Shown: positions 1-5,820, counted from the stretch's first letter. The stretch: DNA of 5,888 nucleotides from Nitrospirota bacterium (GCA_029879555.1 JAOUQB010000171.1:1-5888); one strand, 5' to 3'. Numbers and translations are program-made. The notes: generated by a model not told the origin, from the letters alone.

Positions 1-1
1 G

Positions 2-688
2 AATGATGTATATCGTCGATTTATTTGCCAAAATTGGTTAAAGCGCGTGCCCTCAAATTGTGAATTAGTATGGGTGGCCCGCGGAAGTAATGTGCTGATT
101 CTAGGGATTGCCCTCTGTATTCTTCCATGGTTGTCTTCGATCCAAATGGCGTGGCAGGTGAGTCTCTTGTTGGGAGCGGGAATGGGTGTGTTGCTGGTAT
201 TGCGATGGATCTGGTGGCGTATCACGGCCTGGGGAGAGTTAGCGTGCATCATGACATCAATCGTAATGGCTCCCCTGTTATTGTGGGGATTGCCAGATCA
301 AGAGGAATGGCGATTACTCATCATGGGTCTCGGCTCTGGGATCATTGGTGTTGGGGTCTCGCTCTTCACGGGTCCCGAAGAACATGACCGATTAGAAACG
401 TTTTATCGACGCGCCCAACCACCAGGGTTTTGGGGACCCATTGAGCAGCGCGTCCATCCCGTCCATCCAGAAAGTTCTCAGCGATTTTGGCGAGCGATTT
501 TGGCCATGGGGCTTGCGTCCTTTTCGATTTTTTGTTTATTGACGGCGATTGGTTCATGGATGGTCGGTAGCCCAGCGCCCGGGTGGATGCCCTGGCGTGA
601 GGCCTGGATCGGAGGATTATTGGTGGTGGGCCTGGGATTAATCCCCCTCTGGCTTCAGCTAGGATTTAGAGTGCAGAATAAATTCTGA
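2..688 (+). CDS. Sodium:solute symporter (SSS family), C-terminal part, start outside window
   Basis: Cytoplasmic-membrane transporter that couples Na+ entry to uptake of a small solute; the substrate cannot be told. The frame is open to the left edge, so the GTG at 47 is an internal codon rather than the start. The visible 228 codons begin with NDVYRRF, which matches the conserved cytoplasmic segment of SSS transporters (ND-I/V-Y-RRF). Further family marks are RWIWWRITAWGE (about 203-238), like the RxYWWRINAWSE motif of this family, and RLETFYRRAQPPGFWGP, typical of the cytoplasmic loop before the last helices. About six hydrophobic helices are visible. The protein ends cleanly in TGA at 686-688. 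It converges on the minus-strand operon and is probably an unrelated housekeeping neighbour. Family assignment rests on remembered motifs and is fairly secure; the rest of the protein (usually 500-600 residues in total) is not in view. Confidence 0.85.
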   Translation, partial: NDVYRRFICQNWLKRVPSNCELVWVARGSNVLILGIALCILPWLSSIQMAWQVSLLLGAGMGVLLVLRWIWWRITAWGELACIMTSIVMAPLLLWGLPDQEEWRLLIMGLGSGIIGVGVSLFTGPEEHDRLETFYRRAQPPGFWGPIEQRVHPVHPESSQRFWRAILAMGLASFSIFCLLTAIGSWMVGSPAPGWMPWREAWIGGLLVVGLGLIPLWLQLGFRVQNKF

Positions 689-701
689 ACCCTGGTAGGA
701 G

Positions 702-721
702 CCATGAAAAATCTTTCATGG
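702..721. terminator. Perfect 8-bp hairpin between convergent genes
   Basis: CCATGAAA (702-709) and TTTCATGG (714-721) form a perfect 8-bp stem with the 4-base loop AATC. It lies 13 bases after the symporter stop and 32 bases beyond the SLATT stop on the other strand, where a shared transcription end would be expected. Neither side has a clear U-run, so it is not a classical intrinsic terminator. It may instead be an RNA 3'-end stabilising or weak bidirectional stem. Confidence 0.4.
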
Positions 722-753
722 GGGAAAGCGGTGTTGGCCATAATCGGCACATA

Positions 754-1680
754 TCATTTTTCCAAAGTGGGGAAACTCAGGGGTTTCGTGGCCCATTCAG
801 TCATCCAGGCTTGGTTTTCTACTGAAATGGCTTCTTCGCACTTATCGATAAAATCGGATTTTTCGACCGAGGCCAATTCTTTTTTGGATAAGGAATCCCG
901 CCATTCGTTTCGTAAAAATTCCAGCCTAAGGGCCGTTGCTTGGTAGCCTATGATGAGCTGATCGAAGCGTGTGCCTTCGATATGTGCTCCTATTGCTCCT
1001 GTGATGGTGGTGAAGACTCCAATCCATGCGGTCAGTCCGGCAGCGGGGAAAAAGGTCGCGACTGCGCCAAATATCGCTCCCCCATATAAAAGGATGTTCT
1101 GTCCTATCCTCCACTGATCCCGTCGGCGGGCCAGTGCTTTCGAACGTGGGCGGTAATACCCCGTTATTTGTTCTTCAACCCTCTTGGTGACATACGCCTC
1201 GATGTCAAGTGAGGGGGGTGGGGTTCGTTCCGGTACAGGAATAGCCGTTGTATGTGCTTCAAGATCTTTGATGTGGCTAGTGATTCGTGTGGCGGTTGCA
1301 CTGAGAACCCTGTCTGGATCATCAGTATCGTAGAGTCCCGTATGAGTCAGGTAACGGTATACATGTTCCTTTAATGCTTCCGAGGCCGATCGAGCCCGAG
1401 TCCACATTGTCATTCTATCCTTAAATTGTGAGCGATTATGAAATACGCCGGTGAACGCCATCAAGATAGCGCCTAGGAAAGCCAGCGCTCTTGAGCTAAC
1501 CGAATGGGCGCCCCAATAGAGGCCTAGTTGGAGGCTTAGGGTTTCCAGCGTGACGGTGGCGATCAGGAGAGCTAGGGTCCATGAGCGGATGTGTTCAATC
1601 TGTTTCTTGAGAGAAGACGCGGTGCCAGACCATTTGGCTTGTTCTCTCCAGGTTGTGGTGAGCGTGGCTGAAGATGTCAC
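754..1680 (-). CDS. Tandem SLATT-type (DUF4231-like) 2TM + 2TM membrane protein, predicted conflict-system effector
   Basis: Predicted inner-membrane effector of 308 residues. Two hydrophobic pairs are visible: residues about 33-51 and 64-80, then 193-211 and 214-232. Each pair is framed by charged amphipathic helices. The first module starts TWREQAKWSGTASSLKKQ and continues after its helices with a charged stretch ending RARSASEALKEHVYRYL. The second has YYRPRSKALARRRDQW before its helix pair and a helix with YQATALRLEFL after it. This helix / 2TM / helix pattern fits SLATT domains (SMODS- and SLOG-associating 2TM), here two different types fused, with a proline-rich linker at about 148-157. 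SLATT proteins are predicted, from gene neighbourhoods, to damage or gate the membrane when a partner senses attack. The GTG start overlaps the TIR-TPR stop (GTGA, 4 bp), with GGGAG 10 bases upstream, implying translational coupling. No enzymatic motif is seen. Assignment is from pattern recognition; the pore role is inference. Confidence 0.78.
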   Translation of the reverse strand: MTSSATLTTTWREQAKWSGTASSLKKQIEHIRSWTLALLIATVTLETLSLQLGLYWGAHSVSSRALAFLGAILMAFTGVFHNRSQFKDRMTMWTRARSASEALKEHVYRYLTHTGLYDTDDPDRVLSATATRITSHIKDLEAHTTAIPVPERTPPPSLDIEAYVTKRVEEQITGYYRPRSKALARRRDQWRIGQNILLYGGAIFGAVATFFPAAGLTAWIGVFTTITGAIGAHIEGTRFDQLIIGYQATALRLEFLRNEWRDSLSKKELASVEKSDFIDKCEEAISVENQAWMTEWATKPLSFPTLEK

Positions 1681-3002
1681 TGACGAAGGGCTCCCAGGAA
1701 GGTCTCAAGACGGCTATGGCCATGCTCGATGTGTGTCGCTATTCCCTTGAGCCCGTCTTCAATAGTTGAAATGGAATCGGCATCGGGATTGAGGGATTTA
1801 ATGTGGGTCAAATGTTTTGAGGCTTGTTGATCATTTCCAATGAAAAAAGCTGCGTTGGCTGCCGTAGCATGTGTCCAAATATTGGATTCAGTTAAATGCT
1901 CGATAATAGCCAATGCGCGGTGGAACGCATCAGCGGCGCTTTCATTTTTTCCCATTTTTAGGCGTACTTCAGCTAATAGGTTGGCCAGATAATGGGACTC
2001 GCTATTATGGTTCAGCGCCGAGGCGTAGACTTCCTCGGCCTTTTGAAGATCACCACCGCTTTTATACCACCGGCCTTGCAGGGCAGCGCATTCCGCATTA
2101 TGCACGAATGCGTTCTTGTCGAGTTCTTGGATACGATCCAAAACGGCATTGGCTTTTTCACGGTCTTCGTTATCAAGATAGGCTTTGCCGAGCATTCTCA
2201 GCACGAAAATGTCGCGTGGAGCCAGTTGACGGGCCAAATCCAGTTGTTCGATTGCTTTGGGGTATTTTTTTGCTTTCATGTACAATTCGGCCAAACGTGT
2301 ATGGATGCGCATGTCCAGAGGTTGGGGCTTCCCCTCGCGTTCTCTGCCGAAGGCAATGTCCAACCAATCATGGGTATGTTCAACTTCTGAGAAACGGCTT
2401 TGCTTCATGACTTCTTCTAGGCGCAGTCGCCATTCTTCGATGACTGCTGGGGAGGCAATAGCTGGAGCATTGAGAAGGCAGGTTTCCACTTTCTGTATGT
2501 AGGTCCTGACGGTTTCATCGAGTTTTTGCGCGACTTCAAACATTCGCTCTGTGGGCAACTCCTGCTTATAATCGTTAACAATTTCCTTAAGTAAGCTTTT
2601 CATGTCATCCGCCCGATCACCTCGACGGAATTGAACTTTTGAATCCCGAATAGGAGATGGAATCTGGTCGTTTTTAATTTGATACACCAGGGGGCGGACT
2701 TTTCGTAGGCTCCCTTGATTTAAAGCTAGGGTCGCCCCTGCCACGGCACCGGCTTCCCATAGGATCCAGGGTTTATATAAAGAGGCGGGCGATATTACAA
2801 TCAAGGCAAAGTCACATTGCTGAACTCGGTCCACAATCCATTGGAACCAGTCTTCCCCGCTTTTAATTCCGCCTTCCAGTTCCGTGCTGGTTGAGAAGTA
2901 GACTTGTAGGAAATCTCCAAAGAGTGTTCTGAAAGCCTCTCGAAGCGCCTCGGCGATCTTTGTGTCCTGGTGGGTCAAACTAATAAAAATATGATGTGGC
3001 AT
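1677..3002 (-). CDS. TIR domain protein with C-terminal TPR array
   Basis: Soluble 441-residue protein. Residues about 4-145 form a TIR domain: first strand IFISLTHQD (5-13), then a strand VYFST (34-38), FALIVISPAS (65-74), and SLYKPWILWEAGA (74-86). In the last of these, W82-E83 sits where TIR NADases carry the catalytic Glu in an S-x-W-x-x-E-like helix, so NAD+ cleavage is plausible. After a helical linker (about 146-230), five tetratricopeptide repeats can be read at roughly 231-264, 265-298, 299-336, 337-370 and 375-408, with typical spacing of Ala, Gly, Tyr and Leu. TPRs usually bind proteins, so this part may sense a phage product, oligomerise, or hold the partner effectors. It starts with ATG 14 bp after the phospholipase gene, with AAAGGAG as ribosome binding site, and overlaps the SLATT gene by 4 bp. 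No signal peptide or membrane segment is present. The TIR and TPR calls are firm; NADase activity and the sensor role are inference. Confidence 0.88.
   Translation of the reverse strand: MPHHIFISLTHQDTKIAEALREAFRTLFGDFLQVYFSTSTELEGGIKSGEDWFQWIVDRVQQCDFALIVISPASLYKPWILWEAGAVAGATLALNQGSLRKVRPLVYQIKNDQIPSPIRDSKVQFRRGDRADDMKSLLKEIVNDYKQELPTERMFEVAQKLDETVRTYIQKVETCLLNAPAIASPAVIEEWRLRLEEVMKQSRFSEVEHTHDWLDIAFGREREGKPQPLDMRIHTRLAELYMKAKKYPKAIEQLDLARQLAPRDIFVLRMLGKAYLDNEDREKANAVLDRIQELDKNAFVHNAECAALQGRWYKSGGDLQKAEEVYASALNHNSESHYLANLLAEVRLKMGKNESAADAFHRALAIIEHLTESNIWTHATAANAAFFIGNDQQASKHLTHIKSLNPDADSISTIEDGLKGIATHIEHGHSRLETFLGALRQ
1691..1695 (-). promoter_or_regulatory. Ribosome binding site for the SLATT gene inside the TIR-TPR gene
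   Basis: Read on the minus strand this is GGGAG, 10 bases before the GTG start at 1680, inside the last codons of the TIR-TPR gene. Together with the GTGA stop/start overlap it supports the GTG as the real start and coupled translation of the two proteins. Confidence 0.45.
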
Positions 3003-3011
3003 CGAGAGAAA

Positions 3012-3018
3012 CTCCTTT
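3012..3018 (-). promoter_or_regulatory. Strong ribosome binding site of the TIR-TPR gene, overlapping the upstream stop
   Basis: The minus strand reads AAAGGAG here, with AGGAG 9 bases before the ATG at 3002. Its first bases lie within the TAA stop of the phospholipase gene. Ribosomes finishing the first gene are thus placed directly at the second, which supports one operon and fixes the start of the TIR-TPR gene. Confidence 0.75.
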
Positions 3019-4246
3019 AGAAAGGATTGTAAGGCATTGGTGGATCAAAGCCCGCAGGGAGATGTTCTGGCAAAAATAGGATTTCTGCCCCTTGCGCGCC
3101 CAAATTGGCGAGGGCATCCATATTTTGCGGTAGATCCATGGCAGAAAGCGAATCAAGTTCGTTTTGATCCATCCTGACCTTTAGTTGTTCCTGAACCCAA
3201 TTGGATTCAAACAGGATATTGTACCGACAATAGGAAAGGAGCGGCTGGTTGCCTAATAGATTTTCACTGAGGTCTAAAATTTGACCGTTGATTCGGCGAG
3301 CTGTCGGACTGTTTGAAAGCCATTGCATGAGGGTTTCCACCTCACGATTACAGTCATCCATGATGGAAAGAAGGGACCGAAAGGCAAATGCTCCTGCTGT
3401 GGCATGAAATCCGCGAGCCCATCCTTGTTTGGAATTTCGGAGTCCCGTGCCAATTGAAACGAGGAGCAATTTGTCTTTCCCCGAAGCCCACTGAAAGCGA
3501 AATCCGTCCAGAAGGGCGATCTTTAACAGTTCCAATGATGGGTTATTGGCTGTAGAAATTCCCCCATCTACAAATTGACCCTCTACAACAATAGTTTTTC
3601 CTGTTTGCGGATCGATCAAACGACCCACTTCTAGACATTCGGGGCGGAAATAATGGGGAGCCGCAGTGCTGGCTCGCACGATTTGCCAAAGGAGCATGTT
3701 GGCATTTCCAATACGCTGCTTGCCGAATACCGGTTGGAAATATGGGTCATTGGGATGATTGGTGAGTGGCCATGGGCTGCCGGTATCCATTCGTTTGGTC
3801 ATGATCATCAGGCCCGTGAGAAGGGCAGGGGAGCCCAGCGTTGTTTCGGTTCCAAAGGTGTCTTGAAGTGCCGAGATCAAGGATTTAACTCCAAATTTTG
3901 GAATAAGGGCCCCTAGTCGGAAAAACGGTTTCTTGAATATTCTGGTGGCTAAATCTTTGTATAACGATTCAATTTTATCAACCGAAAATCCAAGGGCCAG
4001 CCCGGCAGCAATGATAGATCCTGTTGAAGTTCCCCCGATAAGATCAAAGTAATCCGCGAGGACAAAGTCAGGATTCTCATACCGGCTCCTCAAGGTCTTT
4101 TCAATTTTTTTTAAATATTGGAGAGTCAGGATTCCCCTAACCCCGCCGCCATCAAGAGAAAGAATTCGCTTTGGTCCATCAGATGGATCCAAATGGGTAA
4201 GTAATGGTCTGTGTGGATACATAGGCACTTCAATCGGGTAAGGCAT
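3017..4246 (-). CDS. Patatin-like phospholipase with extended C-terminal domain
   Basis: Ser-Asp dyad lipid acyl hydrolase of 409 residues, expected to cleave membrane phospholipids. All patatin signatures are intact: oxyanion loop DGGGVRG (residues 32-38), nucleophile elbow GTSTG (72-76, Ser74), RASTAAPHYF (191-200), and the catalytic Asp in VDGGIS (Asp227). The catalytic domain ends near residue 290. A tail of about 110 residues follows, including LLSYCRYNILF (336-346), and it is shared with the stub at 4403-4714. No signal peptide or transmembrane helix is seen, so it is a cytoplasmic enzyme, as in defence phospholipases such as CapV of CBASS. It is the first gene of the operon. No strong ribosome binding site precedes the ATG at 4246, and the in-frame ATG at 4222 (residue 9) is a possible alternative start. 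An ordinary metabolic lipase is possible, but tight coupling to TIR and SLATT genes argues for an effector that is kept off until triggered. Confidence 0.92.
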   Translation of the reverse strand: MPYPIEVPMYPHRPLLTHLDPSDGPKRILSLDGGGVRGILTLQYLKKIEKTLRSRYENPDFVLADYFDLIGGTSTGSIIAAGLALGFSVDKIESLYKDLATRIFKKPFFRLGALIPKFGVKSLISALQDTFGTETTLGSPALLTGLMIMTKRMDTGSPWPLTNHPNDPYFQPVFGKQRIGNANMLLWQIVRASTAAPHYFRPECLEVGRLIDPQTGKTIVVEGQFVDGGISTANNPSLELLKIALLDGFRFQWASGKDKLLLVSIGTGLRNSKQGWARGFHATAGAFAFRSLLSIMDDCNREVETLMQWLSNSPTARRINGQILDLSENLLGNQPLLSYCRYNILFESNWVQEQLKVRMDQNELDSLSAMDLPQNMDALANLGAQGAEILFLPEHLPAGFDPPMPYNPF

Positions 4247-4402
4247 GCTGAGTGATCATTGGCGGCCCCTTATCGAAATCAAAGATGATTCACCGCAATA
4301 TTTAAGTGTAATTGTTAGTGCTGCCACCTGTATGGATTTATCAGGCAATGTTCTGACATTTCTTGAGAAAATGCAAGAAGGCATTTCAGAAAAGATGGGT
4401 AA
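4247..4402. other. Leader of the defence operon; possible coding remnant on the plus strand
   Basis: About 155 bases separate the start of the phospholipase gene from the patatin stub on the other strand. The promoter of the operon should lie here, read leftwards. The stretch is AT-rich, but I find no convincing -35/-10 pair. A plus-strand frame starting at the ATG at 4245 stays open to 4496 and looks coding up to about 4400, for example NVLTFLEKMQEGISEKMG. It resembles nothing I recognise and is out of frame with the patatin stub that follows. It may be the edge of another broken gene joined to the stub. Confidence 0.35.
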
Positions 4403-4714
4403 AATTCCTTCAATCAAACGATTTTACAATGGATGTCCAGGAGTCCCACAGCCTGGCAAATTGATCTTGAAATTGGAGATTTGCAGGGAGATGTGATCGG
4501 TGGGAAAGGATTGTTTTCCTACTTGCGGTATAACGTGGTTCTGAATCGGGAGTGGTTACAAGAGCATCTTGACGTTGATCTCAAAGCCAGCGAAGTCAAA
4601 GGACTTCAGGAAATGGATAAACCCAAGAACATGAGCAACCTTGCCCTACTAGGGGCCATGGCCTCCAAGATTCAGATTCAGCCCAATCATTTTCCTGCTG
4701 AGTTTGATGTGTAG
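4403..4714 (+). pseudogene. C-terminal stub of a second patatin-like phospholipase
   Basis: The frame begins after an in-frame TAA at 4400-4402 and runs to TAG at 4712-4714. From 4415 on, its 99 codons align without a single gap with residues 304-402 of the intact phospholipase at 3017-4246; I count 43 identities by eye. Shared marks include QW-x-S-x-SPTA, LRYN after SY, WxQE, a MDxPxNM motif and HxPAxFD near the end. All catalytic elements (DGGG loop, GxSxG, DG dyad) are missing, so it cannot be an active enzyme; an expressed fragment from the ATG at 4433 is conceivable but unlikely. It points away from the intact gene. At this divergence it is an old paralogue, not a recent duplication, and was probably cut off by a rearrangement. 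Its tail matches the intact gene's tail, which suggests that this C-terminal domain is a conserved family feature. Confidence 0.82.
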
Positions 4715-4725
4715 GCGTGCGGGGT

Positions 4726-4742
4726 AATCGCCAGGGGCGATT
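4726..4742 (+). terminator. Hairpin just after the patatin stub, possible weak terminator
   Basis: AATCGCC (4726-4732) and GGCGATT (4736-4742) form a perfect 7-bp stem with loop AGG, starting 11 bases after the stub's stop codon. It is followed by CAGTTGTTAA, only moderately U-rich. Its place fits a leftover terminator of the lost second phospholipase gene. Confidence 0.45.
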
Positions 4743-4816
4743 CAGTTGTTAACCCTGATTCGGCAATGTTTTGTTTTAGATCATAGGGAGTCCCCGAACA
4801 GCGCCTGGGCATCAGC

Positions 4817-4960
4817 TCACACCATGCCGTCAGGCAACCCATCAATCCAATTCCCAGGTTCATTCGCCCGTCGGTAGGCATAATCACGGTCAATTTTTTT
4901 GAGAATGGCTTTGCCTCCATTTACTCTCGTTTGAATCGTATCCTCGTTTTCTAACAGCAT
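4817..4960 (-). CDS. Possible small protein of 47 residues, unrecognised
   Basis: Short frame starting at ATG (4958-4960) preceded by a perfect GGAGGT ribosome binding site with a 4-base gap, and ending in TGA at 4817-4819. The product is hydrophilic and mixed-charge, beginning MLLENEDTIQTRV, with a middle KKIDRDYAYRRANEPG and ending DGLPDGMV. It has no signal peptide, membrane segment or cysteine. A GTG-like or upstream ATG start at 4972 would add four residues but would place the binding site inside the gene. A longer competing frame on the same strand (4687-4920) lacks a good binding site and looks less protein-like. I do not recognise a family. It could be a small regulator, an antitoxin-like protein or the first part of a broken gene. 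Confidence 0.4.
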   Translation of the reverse strand: MLLENEDTIQTRVNGGKAILKKIDRDYAYRRANEPGNWIDGLPDGMV

Positions 4961-4964
4961 GGCC

Positions 4965-4970
4965 ACCTCC
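4965..4970 (-). promoter_or_regulatory. GGAGGT ribosome binding site of the small frame
   Basis: The minus strand reads GGAGGT, the best Shine-Dalgarno match in the window, four bases before the ATG at 4960. It is the main reason to take that small frame seriously and to choose the second of its two ATGs. Confidence 0.45.
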
Positions 4971-4972
4971 AT

Positions 4973-5407
4973 CTGTTTTGGGTGGATGACCTCAAAAGAC
5001 TGATGCGGGTACCCTCAACCATTCCCCATAAGTCCAAAAGACAATGTGAAGCGGTTATGAATATTCAAATCAATATTGGCCGGGGTTCAACATTCTTAGC
5101 CTCTCTCGTGTAAATAGAGGATTCTCGGAGACGCCAATTATTTCTGAGGAGTCAATCTGAAGGGTTGGTTTAAGTTGTGGGAGGTTTCCACAACTCCTCA
5201 AAGGTTGAATTTTGTATGCTTAGACTTACAAGTGAAAATTTGGCAGAAGGGGTTTATTGTTTGAGTATTGTGCGAGTTCTAAATGGTTGGGATGCTAATG
5301 GGCCCCCAACCTTGCAGTTTTGTGAATTTTGAATGCAAACAGTTATACCTCGGTTTTTCCCTAACTTCTTCTTTGGAGAATAATTTTGTGTAAGGGGCAA
5401 AATTTAG
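4973..5407. other. Gene-free AT-rich stretch of about 435 bp
   Basis: No frame of protein-like quality is seen on either strand. The stretch contains the inverted repeat at 5173-5195 and two AATATT palindromes 12 bases apart (5060-5065 and 5072-5077). It has several T-rich runs but no convincing promoter pair. It may hold the promoters of the small frame at 4817-4960 (leftwards) and of the bactofilin-like start at 5408 (rightwards), or simply be decayed DNA. Confidence 0.5.
5173..5195. repeat. Perfect 8-bp inverted repeat, possible operator or RNA hairpin
   Basis: AGTTGTGG (5173-5180) and CCACAACT (5188-5195) are perfect inverted copies with a 7-base spacer GAGGTTT. A GAGG/CCTC pair inside and beside it allows an alternative fold. 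It lies mid-way in the long gene-free stretch, about 210 bases before the bactofilin-like frame, and could be a protein binding site or a transcript end. No U-run follows directly. Confidence 0.4.
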
Positions 5408-5638
5408 GTGGGAAAAAACTACAGGCCAATGGCTCAGAGATTTTCAAGACAACAGGATGAAGGCGGCACCTTTCTGGCCAAAGGGGTGGCCATGCAAAGA
5501 ATAGCCAAAATGGATGGTATCGTCCGGATTGACGGACCCTTCAACCCGGATTCAGCAGTAGAAATTTGTTACGGTGGGGGCTGGGCGTTCACTGATACCA
5601 GACTGCCGGAGGAATTAGCCCCGGCTGCTGGGGAGTGA
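5408..5638 (+). pseudogene. Bactofilin-like N-terminus, truncated and run into foreign sequence
   Basis: Frame of 76 codons from GTG at 5408, with AAGGGG 10 bases upstream. Residues about 20-45, with TFLAKGV and GIVRIDGPF, fit the beginning of the bactofilin beta-helix (TFLGKGV..., then G-x-V-RIDG), spaced as in the family. Bactofilins are cytoskeletal polymers of 100-150 residues or more, and their repeating Gly/Val pattern should continue. Here it stops after about residue 46, where the protein becomes unlike the family, and the DNA turns GC-rich near 5575. The last part is antisense to the coding-like fragment at 5569-5820. It is most likely a gene start cut by insertion or recombination. 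The assignment rests on a short stretch and is moderate. Confidence 0.5.
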
Positions 5639-5820
5639 GAGGCATCTGGTGGGTCGTCTTCATCCGTCAAGGTCCACACCAACTGCGCCGCAATCGGCAG
5701 CCCCTCGGAGAGCATCCGGAGCCGCGTCATGAACTCCGCCCGCTCCGTGCGCGGGACGGCCAATCGGACCTGCAGCCGTCGTCCCTGAGGAATCAGATCG
5801 GCTCCCACGAGGGCTTGTCA
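5569..5820 (-). pseudogene. GC-rich coding fragment of unknown family
   Basis: The minus strand is open from a TGA at 5818-5820 down to TAA at 5569-5571, with a possible GTG start at 5808. Codon third positions are strongly G/C along this frame, which indicates former real coding in a GC-rich genome. The DNA at 5641-5820 is about 66% G+C by hand count, against about 39% at 5341-5460 and about 41% at 5821-5888. The product contains RRLQVRLAVPRTERAEFMTR and then AAQLVWTLTDEDDPPD, followed by an Ala/Ser/Pro-rich tail. I recognise no family. It could be a gene end carried in by a mobile element or a recombination remnant. It lacks a clear binding site, so expression is doubtful. Confidence 0.4.

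Noticed and set aside
47..49. GTG as the start of the first gene
   Set aside because: The frame is open upstream to the window edge and the upstream codons already encode a symporter motif (NDVYRRF), so the gene starts outside the window.
1913..2502. Several open frames on the plus strand (1913-2410, 1992-2390, 2257-2502)
   Set aside because: They lie antisense to the TPR half of the TIR-TPR gene, have no binding sites and read as shadow sequence; the minus-strand frame has clear domains.
754..4246. Classification as CBASS or as Thoeris
   Set aside because: No CD-NTase or Cap2/Cap3 gene is present for CBASS, and no ThsA (SIR2-SLOG or Macro-TM type) for Thoeris; only single parts are shared with these systems.
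4687..4920. 77-codon minus-strand frame
   Set aside because: It overlaps the patatin stub's end, has no good binding site and has an unusual composition; the overlapping 47-codon frame with GGAGGT is the better candidate.
5257..5285. TTGTTT - 17 bases - TAAATG as a promoter for the bactofilin-like frame
   Set aside because: Each half matches the sigma-70 consensus in only three of six positions; such matches are common by chance in AT-rich DNA.
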